DNA of 64,000 nucleotides, taken from positions 1 to 64,000 of the forward strand of contig FUHX01000004.1 in the NCBI GenBank assembly GCA_900163555.1, written 5' to 3'. A program made the translations under genes and the position numbers. The DNA comes from Actinomycetales bacterium JB111. Its GTDB lineage: Bacteria > Actinomycetota > Actinomycetes > Actinomycetales > Actinomycetaceae. Of the stretch, positions 23,087-35,391 are shown piece after piece (position 1 is the stretch's first letter; each line of letters starts with the position of its first letter). Under the pieces are notes generated by a model, which was given only the letters and a program-made list of their open reading frames with translations, did not search any database and was not told where the DNA came from.

Positions 23087-25684
23087 TCAGCGGCGCACGC
23101 CAAGGGTGTCCGACCCGTCGCCGTTCCAGTCGCCGACGAGGACCTCGTCGCCGGAACGGCCGTAACGCAGCTCCTGGTCCGCGAAGCGCGGGACGGCAGC
23201 GTTGGAGATCAGGTACAGGTTGCCGCGGCGCACCGCGAAGGTGTCCGTGCCGTTCCCGTCCCAGTCACCGGAGAGCACCTCGTCCGACGCACGGCCGTAC
23301 CTGAACTCGACCTCGGCGCGGCCGCCGAGCTCGCCCGAGAGGAAGAACGCGTTGCCGCGACGCACGCCGAAGACGTCCGCCCCGGTGGCGTCCCAGTCGC
23401 CCACGAGCACCTCGTCCGACGCGCGGCCGAACCTGAAGGTCTCGTCGGCGTTGCCGCCGGCGAAGCCGTTGGTCACGAAGAAGGCGTTCCCGCGGCGGAC
23501 CGCGAAGGAGTCCGAGCCGTCGCCGTCCCAGTCACCCACGAGCACCTCGTCGCTCGCGCGGCCGTACCTCAGCTCGATCTCCGCGTCGCCGCCGGTGCCC
23601 TCGTTCGACAGGTAGAACGCGTTGCCGCGACGCACGCCGAGCGTGTCCGAGCCGTCGCCGTCCCAGTCACCCACGAGCACCTCGTCGGCCGTGCGGCCGA
23701 ACGCGAAGGAGACGTTGGCGACCGGACCCCAGCCGTCGTTGAGGAAGTAGGCGGTGCCGGGCTTCGGCGCCGGCGGCTCGGGTGTGCCCTCGCCGACCGT
23801 GAACGGAACCGTCTGCTCGGTGGGGCCGGCGACGACGGTCAGCGACTGCTCGCCGGGCGCGGCGTCCTCCGGGAACGTCAGCTCGACCGTTGCAACGCCC
23901 GTGTCGTTGTAGCCGTTGGAGCGGGTGTTGTCGATGTCGGTCGACGAGCCGACGAGCGTGTCGCCGAGGAGCACCGAGACCTCGGTCGCGCCCTCGTCGT
24001 TGACGCCGGACATGGACAGCCCGGAGATCGTCACCTCGACGGTCTCGCCCGCTGCGGCCTCGAGCGCGCCGGTCCAGCCGATCGAGCGCTGGGCGTAGTT
24101 CGGCGCGAGACCCTCGTTGGCCTGGAGGTACTCGTTCAGGCTCTCGACGTCGGGCTTGCCGGTCTCGGTGACCGTGTTGATGCAGGTCTCATCGACGACC
24201 TCGTCGCAGAATGCGAAGAAGCTGTCGCCGCCGGCGAGCAGGAAGGTGTTGCCCGCGATGGTGACGTCCTGGTCGTCGGTCACGGGCACGCCGTCGATGG
24301 ACAGGGAGATGATCTGCTCGCCCTGCGGTGCTTCGGGATCGAAGACGTAGTCGAAGTTCTCCGACCAGCCGAGTGCCAGGTAGGGGTGCTCGGCGGTGGG
24401 CTCACGCCACTGCTGCTCGAGCAGGAGACGCAGGTCGGCGCCGCTGATCGTGACGACACCGATCGTGTTGCCGAAGGGCTGGGCGGTGAATGCCTCGGCG
24501 AAGGTGACGGTGCCGTCGCCGTTCGGGTCGAGGTCCGCGCGGATGCCGCCGGGGTTGATCACGCCGATGTCGGCGCCGAGGTCGAGCTGGTCCGACGCGA
24601 AGAGAGCGACGTCGCCGAGCATGTTGCCGAACGTGGACTCGGAGCCGCGGTTCGATCCGTTGCCGGCGCCGTCCCGGGCCGCGCGGTCGATCGGGCCGCT
24701 GACCGTACCCACGGGCTCGTTGCCGAGCACCTCGGACTCAGCGAGCGCGGTCTGGTACATCGCCTCGATGTCGGCATCCCGCTCGAACAGCTCGGGCTGG
24801 TTGCCCTGCTCGTCCTCCGGGCCGAACATCGCGATGTTCTCCGCGACTCCTGTGGTGATCTCGCCGCTCTCGGGATCGACGGTCAGCTGGATGTGGCCGA
24901 GCACGGTTCCGTAGTGGTCCGGCTGGACCACCGGCGCGCCGCTCGGGGTCTCGACCACCTGGTCGAGGTGCGAGTGCCCGGTGAATGCCGCGTCGACGTC
25001 CTCGGACAGCCCCGAGGCGACGCCGTTGGCGTCGGCGTGCACGAGGGCCACGACGACGTCCGCACCGTCGGCGGTGGCCTGGGCTGCCACCTCGTTCGCG
25101 CGCTCGACCTCATTCACGAAGGTGAGGCCGACGACGCCGCCGGCGGACACGATGGTCGGGGTCTCGTCCGTGACCGTGCCGATGATCGCGACCTCCACGC
25201 CCTCGACCTCCTGCACGAGGTACGCGGGTGTGTTGATCGGGGCGGCGGGGTCGCCGTCGACGTTCGCTCCGAGATACGGGAAGTCGATGAGGTCCATGAC
25301 GCGGCCCGTGAGGTCCTCGACGCCCCGGTCGAACTCGTGGTTCCCGACCGCGGAGTAGTCAAGTCCCATCGCGTCGAGGATCTCGAGGGTGGGCTCGTCG
25401 TCGGCGATGGCGGAGACGAACGCGGATCCGCCGATGTTGTCGCCGGCGGACAGGAAGAGAGTGCCGTCCGGGTTCTCCGCGCGCATCTCGTTCAGAGCCG
25501 TCTGGACGAGCGGGGCGTTCTCGATGTGACCGTGCAGGTCGGTGATGGCGGCCAGGTCGATCGTGACCGTGCCGTCCTCGTTCTCGGTCGCGATCGCGAT
25601 CGCGGGAACCGCGACCATGATCGATCCGATGAGCGCGAACGTGCCAAAACCGGCCGCCGTCCTGCGCGTCGAAGGGCGAGACAT
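23087..25684 (-). CDS. secreted 5'-nucleotidase/2',3'-cyclic phosphodiesterase with C-terminal repeat domain
   Basis: This 865-aa exported protein begins with a Sec signal (to about residue 32). The metallophosphatase domain shows D49-L-H51 (TDLHGH), GDN at 81-83, GNHEFDRG with N115/H116 and GHSHLD; the C-terminal nucleotidase domain follows with NPGGIRADLD and LLLEQQW. It would release nucleosides and phosphate outside the cell. The last ~235 residues hold five repeats of about 46 residues with the core YGRASDEVLVGDWDGDGSD and VRRGNAFYLSN, resembling FG-GAP/VCBS-type calcium-binding propeller blades. The protein ends with the fifth repeat and has no LPXTG anchor, so it may be released. GAGG precedes the ATG. 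Confidence 0.92.
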   Translation of the reverse strand: MSRPSTRRTAAGFGTFALIGSIMVAVPAIAIATENEDGTVTIDLAAITDLHGHIENAPLVQTALNEMRAENPDGTLFLSAGDNIGGSAFVSAIADDEPTLEILDAMGLDYSAVGNHEFDRGVEDLTGRVMDLIDFPYLGANVDGDPAAPINTPAYLVQEVEGVEVAIIGTVTDETPTIVSAGGVVGLTFVNEVERANEVAAQATADGADVVVALVHADANGVASGLSEDVDAAFTGHSHLDQVVETPSGAPVVQPDHYGTVLGHIQLTVDPESGEITTGVAENIAMFGPEDEQGNQPELFERDADIEAMYQTALAESEVLGNEPVGTVSGPIDRAARDGAGNGSNRGSESTFGNMLGDVALFASDQLDLGADIGVINPGGIRADLDPNGDGTVTFAEAFTAQPFGNTIGVVTISGADLRLLLEQQWREPTAEHPYLALGWSENFDYVFDPEAPQGEQIISLSIDGVPVTDDQDVTIAGNTFLLAGGDSFFAFCDEVVDETCINTVTETGKPDVESLNEYLQANEGLAPNYAQRSIGWTGALEAAAGETVEVTISGLSMSGVNDEGATEVSVLLGDTLVGSSTDIDNTRSNGYNDTGVATVELTFPEDAAPGEQSLTVVAGPTEQTVPFTVGEGTPEPPAPKPGTAYFLNDGWGPVANVSFAFGRTADEVLVGDWDGDGSDTLGVRRGNAFYLSNEGTGGDAEIELRYGRASDEVLVGDWDGDGSDSFAVRRGNAFFVTNGFAGGNADETFRFGRASDEVLVGDWDATGADVFGVRRGNAFFLSGELGGRAEVEFRYGRASDEVLSGDWDGNGTDTFAVRRGNLYLISNAAVPRFADQELRYGRSGDEVLVGDWNGDGSDTLGVRR

Positions 25685-25780
25685 GGGTGGGACCTCAGGC
25701 TTTCTCGGGGGACAGGGGGCTTGTGCTCGGTCACACTAGCCCTGCCCCGCCGCCCAGAAGCCGTTTTGAGTGCCGCCCTC

Positions 25781-25804
25781 ACCAACTGTTCACCGACGGT
25801 TGGT
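25781..25804 (-). terminator. weak hairpin after the DsbA-like gene
   Basis: ACCAAC (25781-25786) pairs with GTTGGT (25799-25804) around a 12-base loop, downstream of the DsbA-like gene on the minus strand. Short and without a T-tract. Confidence 0.4.
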
Positions 25805-25856
25805 CGTCCCTCCGCCTGGCCCGCGACCCGGCTCACAGGCCCGGGCCCCGACCACC

Positions 25857-26717
25857 TCAGCCCTCGGCGGCCACGGCCTCCACGACGGCGCGGAACCTGG
25901 CCGCGTCCACCGCGCCCGGGAGCACCCACTCGCCGATCACGGAGGTCGGCGTCCCGGTCATGCCGAGGTCGTCAGCGAGCGCGTTGTTGTCCTCGACGAA
26001 CTGCTCGGCGGCGTCCGAGTCGTAGTCGGCGAGGAACTGGTCCGCGTCGAGCCCGAGCTCCTCGGCAAGGGAGGCGAGCGCCTCGTCGCTGACGTCGGAC
26101 GTAGGGATCGCGCCCGCCATCAGCTCGGTATGCATCTCGGCGTACGCGCCCTGCAGGCCGGCCGCCCAGGACGCCCGCGTGAGGTCGCCGGACTCACGCG
26201 CCAGCCACATCAGGGGCCGGTACTCGATCCGCAGCGTGCCGTCGTCGACCAGGTCGCCCATCTGGCTGAGCGTGTCCGCCGTCAGGTCCTGGCAGTGCGG
26301 GCACAGGAAGTCCTCGAACACGACGGCCGTGACGGCGGCGTCGACCTCGCCCTCCGCGGCCACGTAGTCGTCCCCGGCCGTCACGACCACGCCCGTGGTC
26401 TCCAGGCCGTCCAGGGCGGACGCCGGCTCCCCGCCCGACGACGGGTCGTCGCCGTCACCGGCGTCGTCACCGGACGTGTCGTCGCCCGTGGAGCCGGAGC
26501 CGTCCCCCGTCACGTCGGGGATGTCAGGCATGTCGGGCACGTCGATCGACGGGATGTCCGGAGCCTCGAACTCCTGGGTGAACTCCTCGGAGAGGTCCGG
26601 GACCGTCGGCGCCTCGGAGTCGTTCTCGGCGCCGTACTGGACCGCCGAGCAGCCGGAGAGCCCCAGCAGGAGGATCGATGCCGCAGCGATGCGGCGCGGG
26701 AGGTGGGAAGCGTCCAC
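25857..26717 (-). CDS. DsbA-like thioredoxin-fold lipoprotein
   Basis: This 286-aa protein has a lipoprotein signal peptide with lipobox LSGC (Cys23), an acidic, Pro- and Gly-rich linker of ~80 residues, and a DsbA/thioredoxin_4 domain whose active site C139-P-H-C142 lies in FEDFLCPHC. The cis-Pro segment is GTPTSVIG near 260. It probably catalyses or isomerises disulfides in exported proteins while anchored to the membrane. The GTG at 26715-26717 is chosen because CAGGAGA precedes it and it starts just before the basic signal-peptide region; upstream readings run into glutamate dehydrogenase. It follows that gene by 35 bp and is probably co-transcribed. Confidence 0.88.
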   Translation of the reverse strand: MDASHLPRRIAAASILLLGLSGCSAVQYGAENDSEAPTVPDLSEEFTQEFEAPDIPSIDVPDMPDIPDVTGDGSGSTGDDTSGDDAGDGDDPSSGGEPASALDGLETTGVVVTAGDDYVAAEGEVDAAVTAVVFEDFLCPHCQDLTADTLSQMGDLVDDGTLRIEYRPLMWLARESGDLTRASWAAGLQGAYAEMHTELMAGAIPTSDVSDEALASLAEELGLDADQFLADYDSDAAEQFVEDNNALADDLGMTGTPTSVIGEWVLPGAVDAARFRAVVEAVAAEG

Positions 26718-26752
26718 GAAGATTCTCCTGCCGGGGCTCGATGGCGGTGCGG

Positions 26753-30470
<3,718 letters not shown>

Positions 30471-30633
30471 GTGGCGACCTCTGGAAGGAAGAGCGGGAGG
30501 GACGGGACGAATCTACCGCCCGGCCCGCCGCGACCTCCGGTGAGTCCGCCCACGCCCCGGCGTCCTGCCGCCACCCTGCCTCCGCTCTGCGCCCAGCCCC
30601 GCCCCTCCCCTGCCGCCGGCCCCACCACCATGC

Positions 30634-30703
30634 CGAGTTCGTGCCGGAGTCACTGAGAACGGGCTCCCGGCAGCACGAACTCGGGACCGTCGGCACGAAC
30701 TCG
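30634..30703. repeat. intergenic repeat family B, copy 2
   Basis: CGAGTTCGTGC (30634-30644), GCACGAACTCG (30673-30683) and GCACGAACTCG (30693-30703) have the same 39-bp and 20-bp spacing as at 22905-22974. It lies in the ~370-bp gap between divergent purL and a lipoprotein gene. The rest of the gap is GC-rich DNA with G-rich runs (30720-30795) and shows nothing else recognisable. Confidence 0.85.
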
Positions 30704-30827
30704 GCGGCGAGGGGCCGGGTAGGGGACGGAGAGGACGGGTGAGAGGCCGGCGAGAGACCGGGGAGGTGCCAGCGAGGGGCCGGGGAGGGCTCCCCAGATT
30801 CAAGGAGTGGTCACGATCACCCACGGA

Positions 30828-30833
30828 TACGCT
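30828..30833 (+). promoter_or_regulatory. -10 box of leaderless lipoprotein gene
   Basis: TACGCT is followed by six bases and GTG at 30840. This is the same hexamer and spacing as at the ABC-F leader and the sterol-carrier gene. Confidence 0.55.
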
Positions 30834-30839
30834 CATGCC

Positions 30840-31502
30840 GTGAGCCCGCCCTCGCCACGAGAATCCCGCCGACGACGCCCGTCGCCCGCCGTACGAGCCG
30901 CCGCCTGTTCGATGCTTCTCCTGGTCGGAGGATGCGTCGGCTCCGTCCCCTACGACGAGTTCGGCTCCGAGTCCGCGCGCCTCGGCCCGGCCACCGACCT
31001 CGCCGCCTTCACGGACGCCCGCGACCGGATCGCCGAGGAGATGGGAGTCGAGCCCGAGGACGTCCTCCTCGGTTCCCTGACCGGCTCCTTCGACTCGATC
31101 TCCGTCCAGGCCGCCAACGCCCGCGACGCATCCGTCTGGGACACCTGGACGATCGCCGACGGCGCACTGCGCGACCCCTGGCCGATGGACCACGGGTCCG
31201 TGAACGGCTCGTTCACCCTCGACGGCGTCCCCGCCCTCGCCGAGCTGACCGACCTCGTCCGCGTCGCGCGCGAGCGCGCCGGCCTCGGCGAGAACGCGAT
31301 GATCACCGACGTCGCCGTCTCCTGCCCGTACGGCAGGGCCGCCGCGCCGGACACGACCTCCGGCAACACGATGTCCGACACCGGTCCGCACGCGGGTGGG
31401 ATGACGCCGAGCCCGTGCGACCCCACCGTCACGCTGACCGTCGCCGAGGACAGGCGCGCCCCGGTCGACGTGGAGTTCTCGAGCGACGGGGAGCCGCTGT
31501 GA
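30840..31502 (+). CDS. hypothetical lipoprotein
   Basis: This 220-aa protein begins with a basic region (PRESRRRRPSP), a short hydrophobic stretch and a lipobox ending LLLVGGC (Cys near 32), so it should be a membrane-anchored lipoprotein. I do not recognise the mature domain, which is acidic and has two further Cys (SCPYG and SPCDP) that could form a disulfide. The GTG at 30840 is preferred to the GTG at 30807 because the latter overlaps AAGGAG and the former has a TACGCT box six bases upstream. It overlaps the next gene by four bases. Confidence 0.7.
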   Translation: MSPPSPRESRRRRPSPAVRAAACSMLLLVGGCVGSVPYDEFGSESARLGPATDLAAFTDARDRIAEEMGVEPEDVLLGSLTGSFDSISVQAANARDASVWDTWTIADGALRDPWPMDHGSVNGSFTLDGVPALAELTDLVRVARERAGLGENAMITDVAVSCPYGRAAAPDTTSGNTMSDTGPHAGGMTPSPCDPTVTLTVAEDRRAPVDVEFSSDGEPL

Positions 31503-32131
31503 GCGCGAACAAGCAGCCCGGCCGGGGTGGTCACGCGATCGCGACCCTGATCGTCGCCGCGATCGCCGCCGTGCCGGTGACCGCAGCCCTCACCGGCCTC
31601 GCGCTCTGGCTGCTGTGGCCGGGGCACCTCCACCTCCTGCCCGCCGAGTGGATCTGCCCTCCCGACCACCCGACCGTCGCGGTCACCCGCGAGACCTGGC
31701 AGGCCTCCGACGGCGGCACGGCCGTCGACCTCGCGGTCTTCTGCCAGTCCCCCACCGGCGGCCTCATACGCCCCGGCATCTGGCCGATCGTCTGGCGCGA
31801 GGCCTTCGCGATCTGGGGCATCCTCACCGCACTGTTCTGGCTCCCGCAGCTGCTCCGCGGTCCGCGCCGAGCCGCCGCCCCCGCACACTCCCCGCTCACG
31901 GGCTCCACGAAGGCGTCGGAGGCTGCACGGGCGATGCGCCTGTCCCTCGAGCACCGCGCCGCGACCGAGGAGGCGCCGCGACGGAAGAACGGCAGCTCCC
32001 GCACCTCGTCGTCGGCGAACGAGGGCGGCACGTACCGCCCGTCGACGACGCCGCGACCGACCTCCACGACGTCGACCACCGACGAGGGCGGGTGGGCCTC
32101 CGCCCCGGGAGACAGCCTCTGGCGGAAGTAG
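31499..32131 (+). CDS. hypothetical two-helix membrane protein
   Basis: This 210-aa protein has two transmembrane helices (ATLIVAAIAAVPVTAALTGL near 15-34 plus ALWLLW, and WGILTALFWLPQLL near 107-120) with a ~65-residue extracytoplasmic loop holding two Cys (WICPPDH and VFCQSP). The C-terminal ~85 residues are Ser/Thr/Arg-rich and disordered. No family recognised. The GTG start overlaps the lipoprotein stop (GTGA), so the two probably act together at the cell envelope. Confidence 0.75.
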   Translation: MSANKQPGRGGHAIATLIVAAIAAVPVTAALTGLALWLLWPGHLHLLPAEWICPPDHPTVAVTRETWQASDGGTAVDLAVFCQSPTGGLIRPGIWPIVWREAFAIWGILTALFWLPQLLRGPRRAAAPAHSPLTGSTKASEAARAMRLSLEHRAATEEAPRRKNGSSRTSSSANEGGTYRPSTTPRPTSTTSTTDEGGWASAPGDSLWRK

Positions 32132-32152
32132 CGACGACGTCGGGCGGGCGGC

Positions 32153-34294
32153 CTACTCGACGGTCGCGGTCGCCTCGGCCCGCTTCGCGAGCCGGGCGTT
32201 GAGCGTCTTCTCGTCGATCGGCGCCTCGCCGTTCGCCCGCTGCCGACGGGCGTAGGCCTCGGCCTCCGCGTGCCGCAGCGCCTCGCCCGGTCCCGCGAGC
32301 GGGGCGCGGAGGTGCTCCGGGCTGTACGCGAACGCGTCGACCAGCGCCTGCGCGTGGGGACGGAGCCGGACCAGCAGCCGGTCGACGTAGCTCGTCACGG
32401 TCTTGGCGCGCTGGGCGGTCATCCGGCCGTTCGTGAGGAACCACGCGAGGTCGGACTCGATGACGGTGAGGCCGTAGAGGTCGCGGACGGTGCGCAGCAG
32501 GTCGCGCGTGTCGTTGTCCCGTACGCGGGTGAGCGCGTCGGTGAACGCCTCCCAGGCCAGCAGCTCCCCGTGCGCGCGGGCGGCGGCGATGATCTGGTCC
32601 TGGTGCTCGTTGAACACCGCGAAGGCCGTGGCGTCGTCGGCGCCGCGCGAGGCGCGCAGCCCGAGCGTGATCTCCTCGACCATCGTCTCGACGCGGTCCT
32701 CGAGCAGCTCGCGCTGGGCGTCGGCGCTGCGCAGGTGGCCGGCGGAGCGCGCCTTCGACCCGCTGTCCCTGATGGACTGGGCGGCGCGTCGGAGCGGCGT
32801 GCGGTGCAGCGCGGCGTCGGCGGCCCGCGCGGCGACCCACCGCGCCGTGCCCGCCACGTCCATCTTCATCATCTCCTTGCCGTGGTCGGTGAGCAGGCGC
32901 TTGCCGACCAGCTGCAGGAGGACGTTGTTGTCGCCCTCGAACGTGGCGTAGACGTCGAAGTCGTGGTGCAGGCCGGTGAGCCGGTTCTCCGCCATGTAGC
33001 CGGCACCGCCGCAGGCCTCCCGGCACTCCTGGACGGTGTCGAGCGCGTTCCAGCTCGCCAGCGGCTTCGCGGCCGCGGCCAGGGTCTCGAGGTCCTGCCG
33101 GTGCTCGTCGGAGTCGTGGCGACCGGAGAAGACGTCGTCGAACCGTTCGAGCAGGTCCGCGCCGAGGAACGACAGCGCGTAGGTGCGGGCGAGCCTGGGC
33201 AGCAGGCGCCGCTGGTGCCGTCGGTAGTCGAGGAGGACGACCTCCTCCTCGCCCGCGCCGGTGAACTGGTGCCGCGAGTTCGCGTGGTTGACCGCGATCG
33301 CGAGCGCCATGCGGGCAGCGCCCGTCGAGGCGTTCGTCAGCGAGACCCGGCCCTGCACGAGGGTCGAGAGCATCGTGAAGAACCTGCGCCCGGGCGAGGC
33401 GATGGGAGAGGAGTAGACGCCGTCGTCGGAGATGGCCCCGTACCGCGGCAGGAGGTTCGTCCGCGGCACGCGGACGTGGTCGAACCACAACCGGCCGTTG
33501 TCGATGCCGTTCAGTCCGCCCTTCAGGCCGTCGTCGGAGGACCCGACGCCGGGCAGCAGGCTGAGCGCGCCGTCCTCGCCGCGCGCGCGGATCGGCACAT
33601 AGACGGCGTGGACGCCGTGGTTCACGCCGCCCACGATCAGCTGTGCGAAGACGACCGCCGCCTCGCCGTGCGCGGCGGCGTTGCCGAGGTACTCCTTCTG
33701 GGCGGCCTCGACCGGGGTGTGGATGACGATCTCGTCGGTCTCGGGGTCGAACGTGGCGGTCGTCAGCACCCCGGCGACGTCGGAGCCGTGGCCGCGCTCG
33801 GTCATCGCGAACGCGCCGGGCACGCTCACGTCGAGGGCGCCGGGCAGGAAACGGTCGTGCTGCTCGGGCGTGCCGAGGTGGAGGATCGCGGACGCGAACA
33901 GGCCCCACTGCACGCCGGCCTTGATCTGCAGCGAGGGGTCGGAGACGACGAGCTCCTCGAACACGGCCAGCGAGGCGCCGTGCTCGTCCTCGCCGCCGAG
34001 GTGCTTCGGGAACGCCCGGTGCGGGTTGCCGATCTCGGTGAGCAGCTTCAGCTGCTCGAGCACGCGATCGCGGTGCTCGAGGTGGCCGAGCCCCTCGATC
34101 TTCTGCATGCGCGGGTCGAGCGCGAGGTCGCGCGCCTCCTTGCGGAGGTTCCACCAGCGCCCGCCGAGAAGGCGGGTGATCTCCCCGACGTCGATGCGCG
34201 CCTTCGCGCCCGGGCTCGCCGGGCTCTCGGCGGAGGGGGTGGCAGAGGGGGTGACGACGGCGGCGTCGTCACCGGGTGTGGTCAGCTGGGTCAC
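32153..34294 (-). CDS. acyl-CoA oxidase/dehydrogenase
   Basis: This 713-aa flavoprotein belongs to the acyl-CoA oxidase group, which introduces a trans-2 double bond into acyl-CoA using FAD. Visible motifs: AMTERGHGSDVAGV near 160, RNSR-like NSRHQF, ECREACGGAGYMAENRL and YATFEGDNNVLLQLVGKRL. It is about 100 residues longer than FadE5-type dehydrogenases. The first ~35 residues are a disordered Ser/Pro/Ala stretch. It lies beside a TetR gene and across from a thiolase-FabG4-MaoC operon, matching a beta-oxidation role. Whether electrons go to oxygen or to an electron transfer flavoprotein cannot be told. Confidence 0.9.
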   Translation of the reverse strand: MTQLTTPGDDAAVVTPSATPSAESPASPGAKARIDVGEITRLLGGRWWNLRKEARDLALDPRMQKIEGLGHLEHRDRVLEQLKLLTEIGNPHRAFPKHLGGEDEHGASLAVFEELVVSDPSLQIKAGVQWGLFASAILHLGTPEQHDRFLPGALDVSVPGAFAMTERGHGSDVAGVLTTATFDPETDEIVIHTPVEAAQKEYLGNAAAHGEAAVVFAQLIVGGVNHGVHAVYVPIRARGEDGALSLLPGVGSSDDGLKGGLNGIDNGRLWFDHVRVPRTNLLPRYGAISDDGVYSSPIASPGRRFFTMLSTLVQGRVSLTNASTGAARMALAIAVNHANSRHQFTGAGEEEVVLLDYRRHQRRLLPRLARTYALSFLGADLLERFDDVFSGRHDSDEHRQDLETLAAAAKPLASWNALDTVQECREACGGAGYMAENRLTGLHHDFDVYATFEGDNNVLLQLVGKRLLTDHGKEMMKMDVAGTARWVAARAADAALHRTPLRRAAQSIRDSGSKARSAGHLRSADAQRELLEDRVETMVEEITLGLRASRGADDATAFAVFNEHQDQIIAAARAHGELLAWEAFTDALTRVRDNDTRDLLRTVRDLYGLTVIESDLAWFLTNGRMTAQRAKTVTSYVDRLLVRLRPHAQALVDAFAYSPEHLRAPLAGPGEALRHAEAEAYARRQRANGEAPIDEKTLNARLAKRAEATATVE

Positions 34295-34306
34295 GTCAGG
34301 TCCTTC

Positions 34307-35293
34307 TCAGTCATCGGCGCGGCCGGGCCGCGGGTCGGACGTGCGGGTCGGGGCGTCGGTCCGGGTGGCCGACGTGGTGCCGGCCGGGGCGGTCGACGTG
34401 GTGTCGGTCCGGGCGGTCGACGTGGTGCCGGCCGGAGCGGCCGACGTGGTGCCGGCCGGGGCGGCCGACGTGGTGCCGGCCGGGGCGGCCGACGTGGTGT
34501 CGGTCCGGGCGCGGCGGGCGACGCCGACGGCGCCGTCCCACAGCCAGGAGGCGAGGAGGCGGACGACCTCCTCGCGAGTGACCCCGGCGACGAGGCTCTC
34601 GATGTCACCGCGCAGTCCCCCGACCGGCGCGGTGACGGCGTCCGGGGCCTCGGCGGTGGTGGAGCGGGCGTCCAGCCAACGCTCGGCGACGGCGCGGACC
34701 GTACCGACCACGCCGGCCGCCCAGAGGGTGGCGCGCACGGCCTCGTCCCCGCTGAGGTCGTCCGGCGAGGCGTCGGAGTCGAGGCCGAGGACCGTGGGGA
34801 CGAGGGTGCGGGCGACGAGGACGTCGATCTCGTCCACGAACCCGCGGACCTCGCCGGCTGCGGCATCCCCCGGGGCCGTGACGAACGCGTAGAGGTGGGG
34901 GGCGTCGTCGACCATGCCGAGGTAGACGTCCACCATCGCCCGGATGCGCTCGCGCGGCCCGCCCACGCGCCGCGAGGCGTCGGTCAGCTCGCCGAGCATG
35001 CGGTCGAGGACCACCTGCCCGACGGCGCGCTGCAGCCCGGCCTTGTCCGTGAAGTAGCGGTAGAGGATCGACTTGGACGTGCCGATGTCCGAGGCGAGCT
35101 CGTCCATCGAGACGTCGGCGCCGCGACGCCGGACCGACTTCACGGCCGCGCGCACGAGCTCGTTCCGACGGGTGGCGCGGTGGTCGTTCCACCGGCTGGC
35201 GCGGCCGTCGACGCGGGAGGGGGCCGCGGGACCGGTGCCGCCCTCGGCGTCCGACCACGCGCCCGAGACATCGGCGCCATCGACCTGTACCAT
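34307..35293 (-). CDS. TetR-family transcriptional regulator with repeat tail
   Basis: This 328-aa regulator has a TetR DNA-binding domain starting near residue 38 (RRNELVRAAVKSVRRRGADV, then SMDELASDIGTSKSILYRYF) and a helical ligand domain to about 265. The tail of ~60 residues is made of an 8-residue repeat (TTSAAPAG and TTSTARTD types) encoded by 24-bp tandem repeats, unusual for TetR proteins. The ATG at 35293 has no ribosome site but stands six bases after TACTTT, which is inside a palindrome, so the gene is probably leaderless and self-repressed. It is divergent from the thiolase operon and follows into the acyl-CoA oxidase gene (12 bp gap). Confidence 0.9.
   Translation of the reverse strand: MVQVDGADVSGAWSDAEGGTGPAAPSRVDGRASRWNDHRATRRNELVRAAVKSVRRRGADVSMDELASDIGTSKSILYRYFTDKAGLQRAVGQVVLDRMLGELTDASRRVGGPRERIRAMVDVYLGMVDDAPHLYAFVTAPGDAAAGEVRGFVDEIDVLVARTLVPTVLGLDSDASPDDLSGDEAVRATLWAAGVVGTVRAVAERWLDARSTTAEAPDAVTAPVGGLRGDIESLVAGVTREEVVRLLASWLWDGAVGVARRARTDTTSAAPAGTTSAAPAGTTSAAPAGTTSTARTDTTSTAPAGTTSATRTDAPTRTSDPRPGRADD
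34368..34511 (-). repeat. 24-bp minisatellite in the TetR C-terminus
   Basis: Six tandem 24-bp units with the plus-strand form GCCGACGTGGTGCCGGCCGG plus GGCG keep the reading frame and encode eight-residue repeats. Two variant types (ending GGCCGGGGCG or GTCCGGGCG) alternate, suggesting recent expansion. The copy number could vary between strains. Confidence 0.9.
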
Positions 35294-35297
35294 GGAC

Positions 35298-35322
35298 CCA
35301 AAGTATCAGGTACTTGGAGTAC
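35298..35322. promoter_or_regulatory. overlapping palindromes and TetR promoter
   Basis: AAGTATCAGGTACTT (35301-35315) and GTACTTGGAGTAC (35310-35322) are overlapping inverted repeats between the divergent TetR and thiolase genes. The minus-strand -10 box TACTTT (35300-35305) lies within the first. Binding of TetR here would block its own promoter and could control the thiolase operon. Confidence 0.72.
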
Positions 35323-35391
35323 GGGCCACCGGTCGGTCGTCGCCGATCACCGGGTGCCGCTCCGCCCCCACCGACCCTTGCGAGGATCTCC

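Noticed and set aside
22847-26092. Long open frame of more than 1000 codons on the plus strand opposite the 5'-nucleotidase gene
   Set aside because: It is a GC-driven antisense shadow: the minus strand encodes a complete secreted enzyme with clear motifs, and the plus-strand product is low-complexity Arg/Val/Gly/Asp.
34368-34511. CRISPR-like array from the 24-bp repeats
   Set aside because: Contiguous tandem units without spacers, in frame within the TetR gene.
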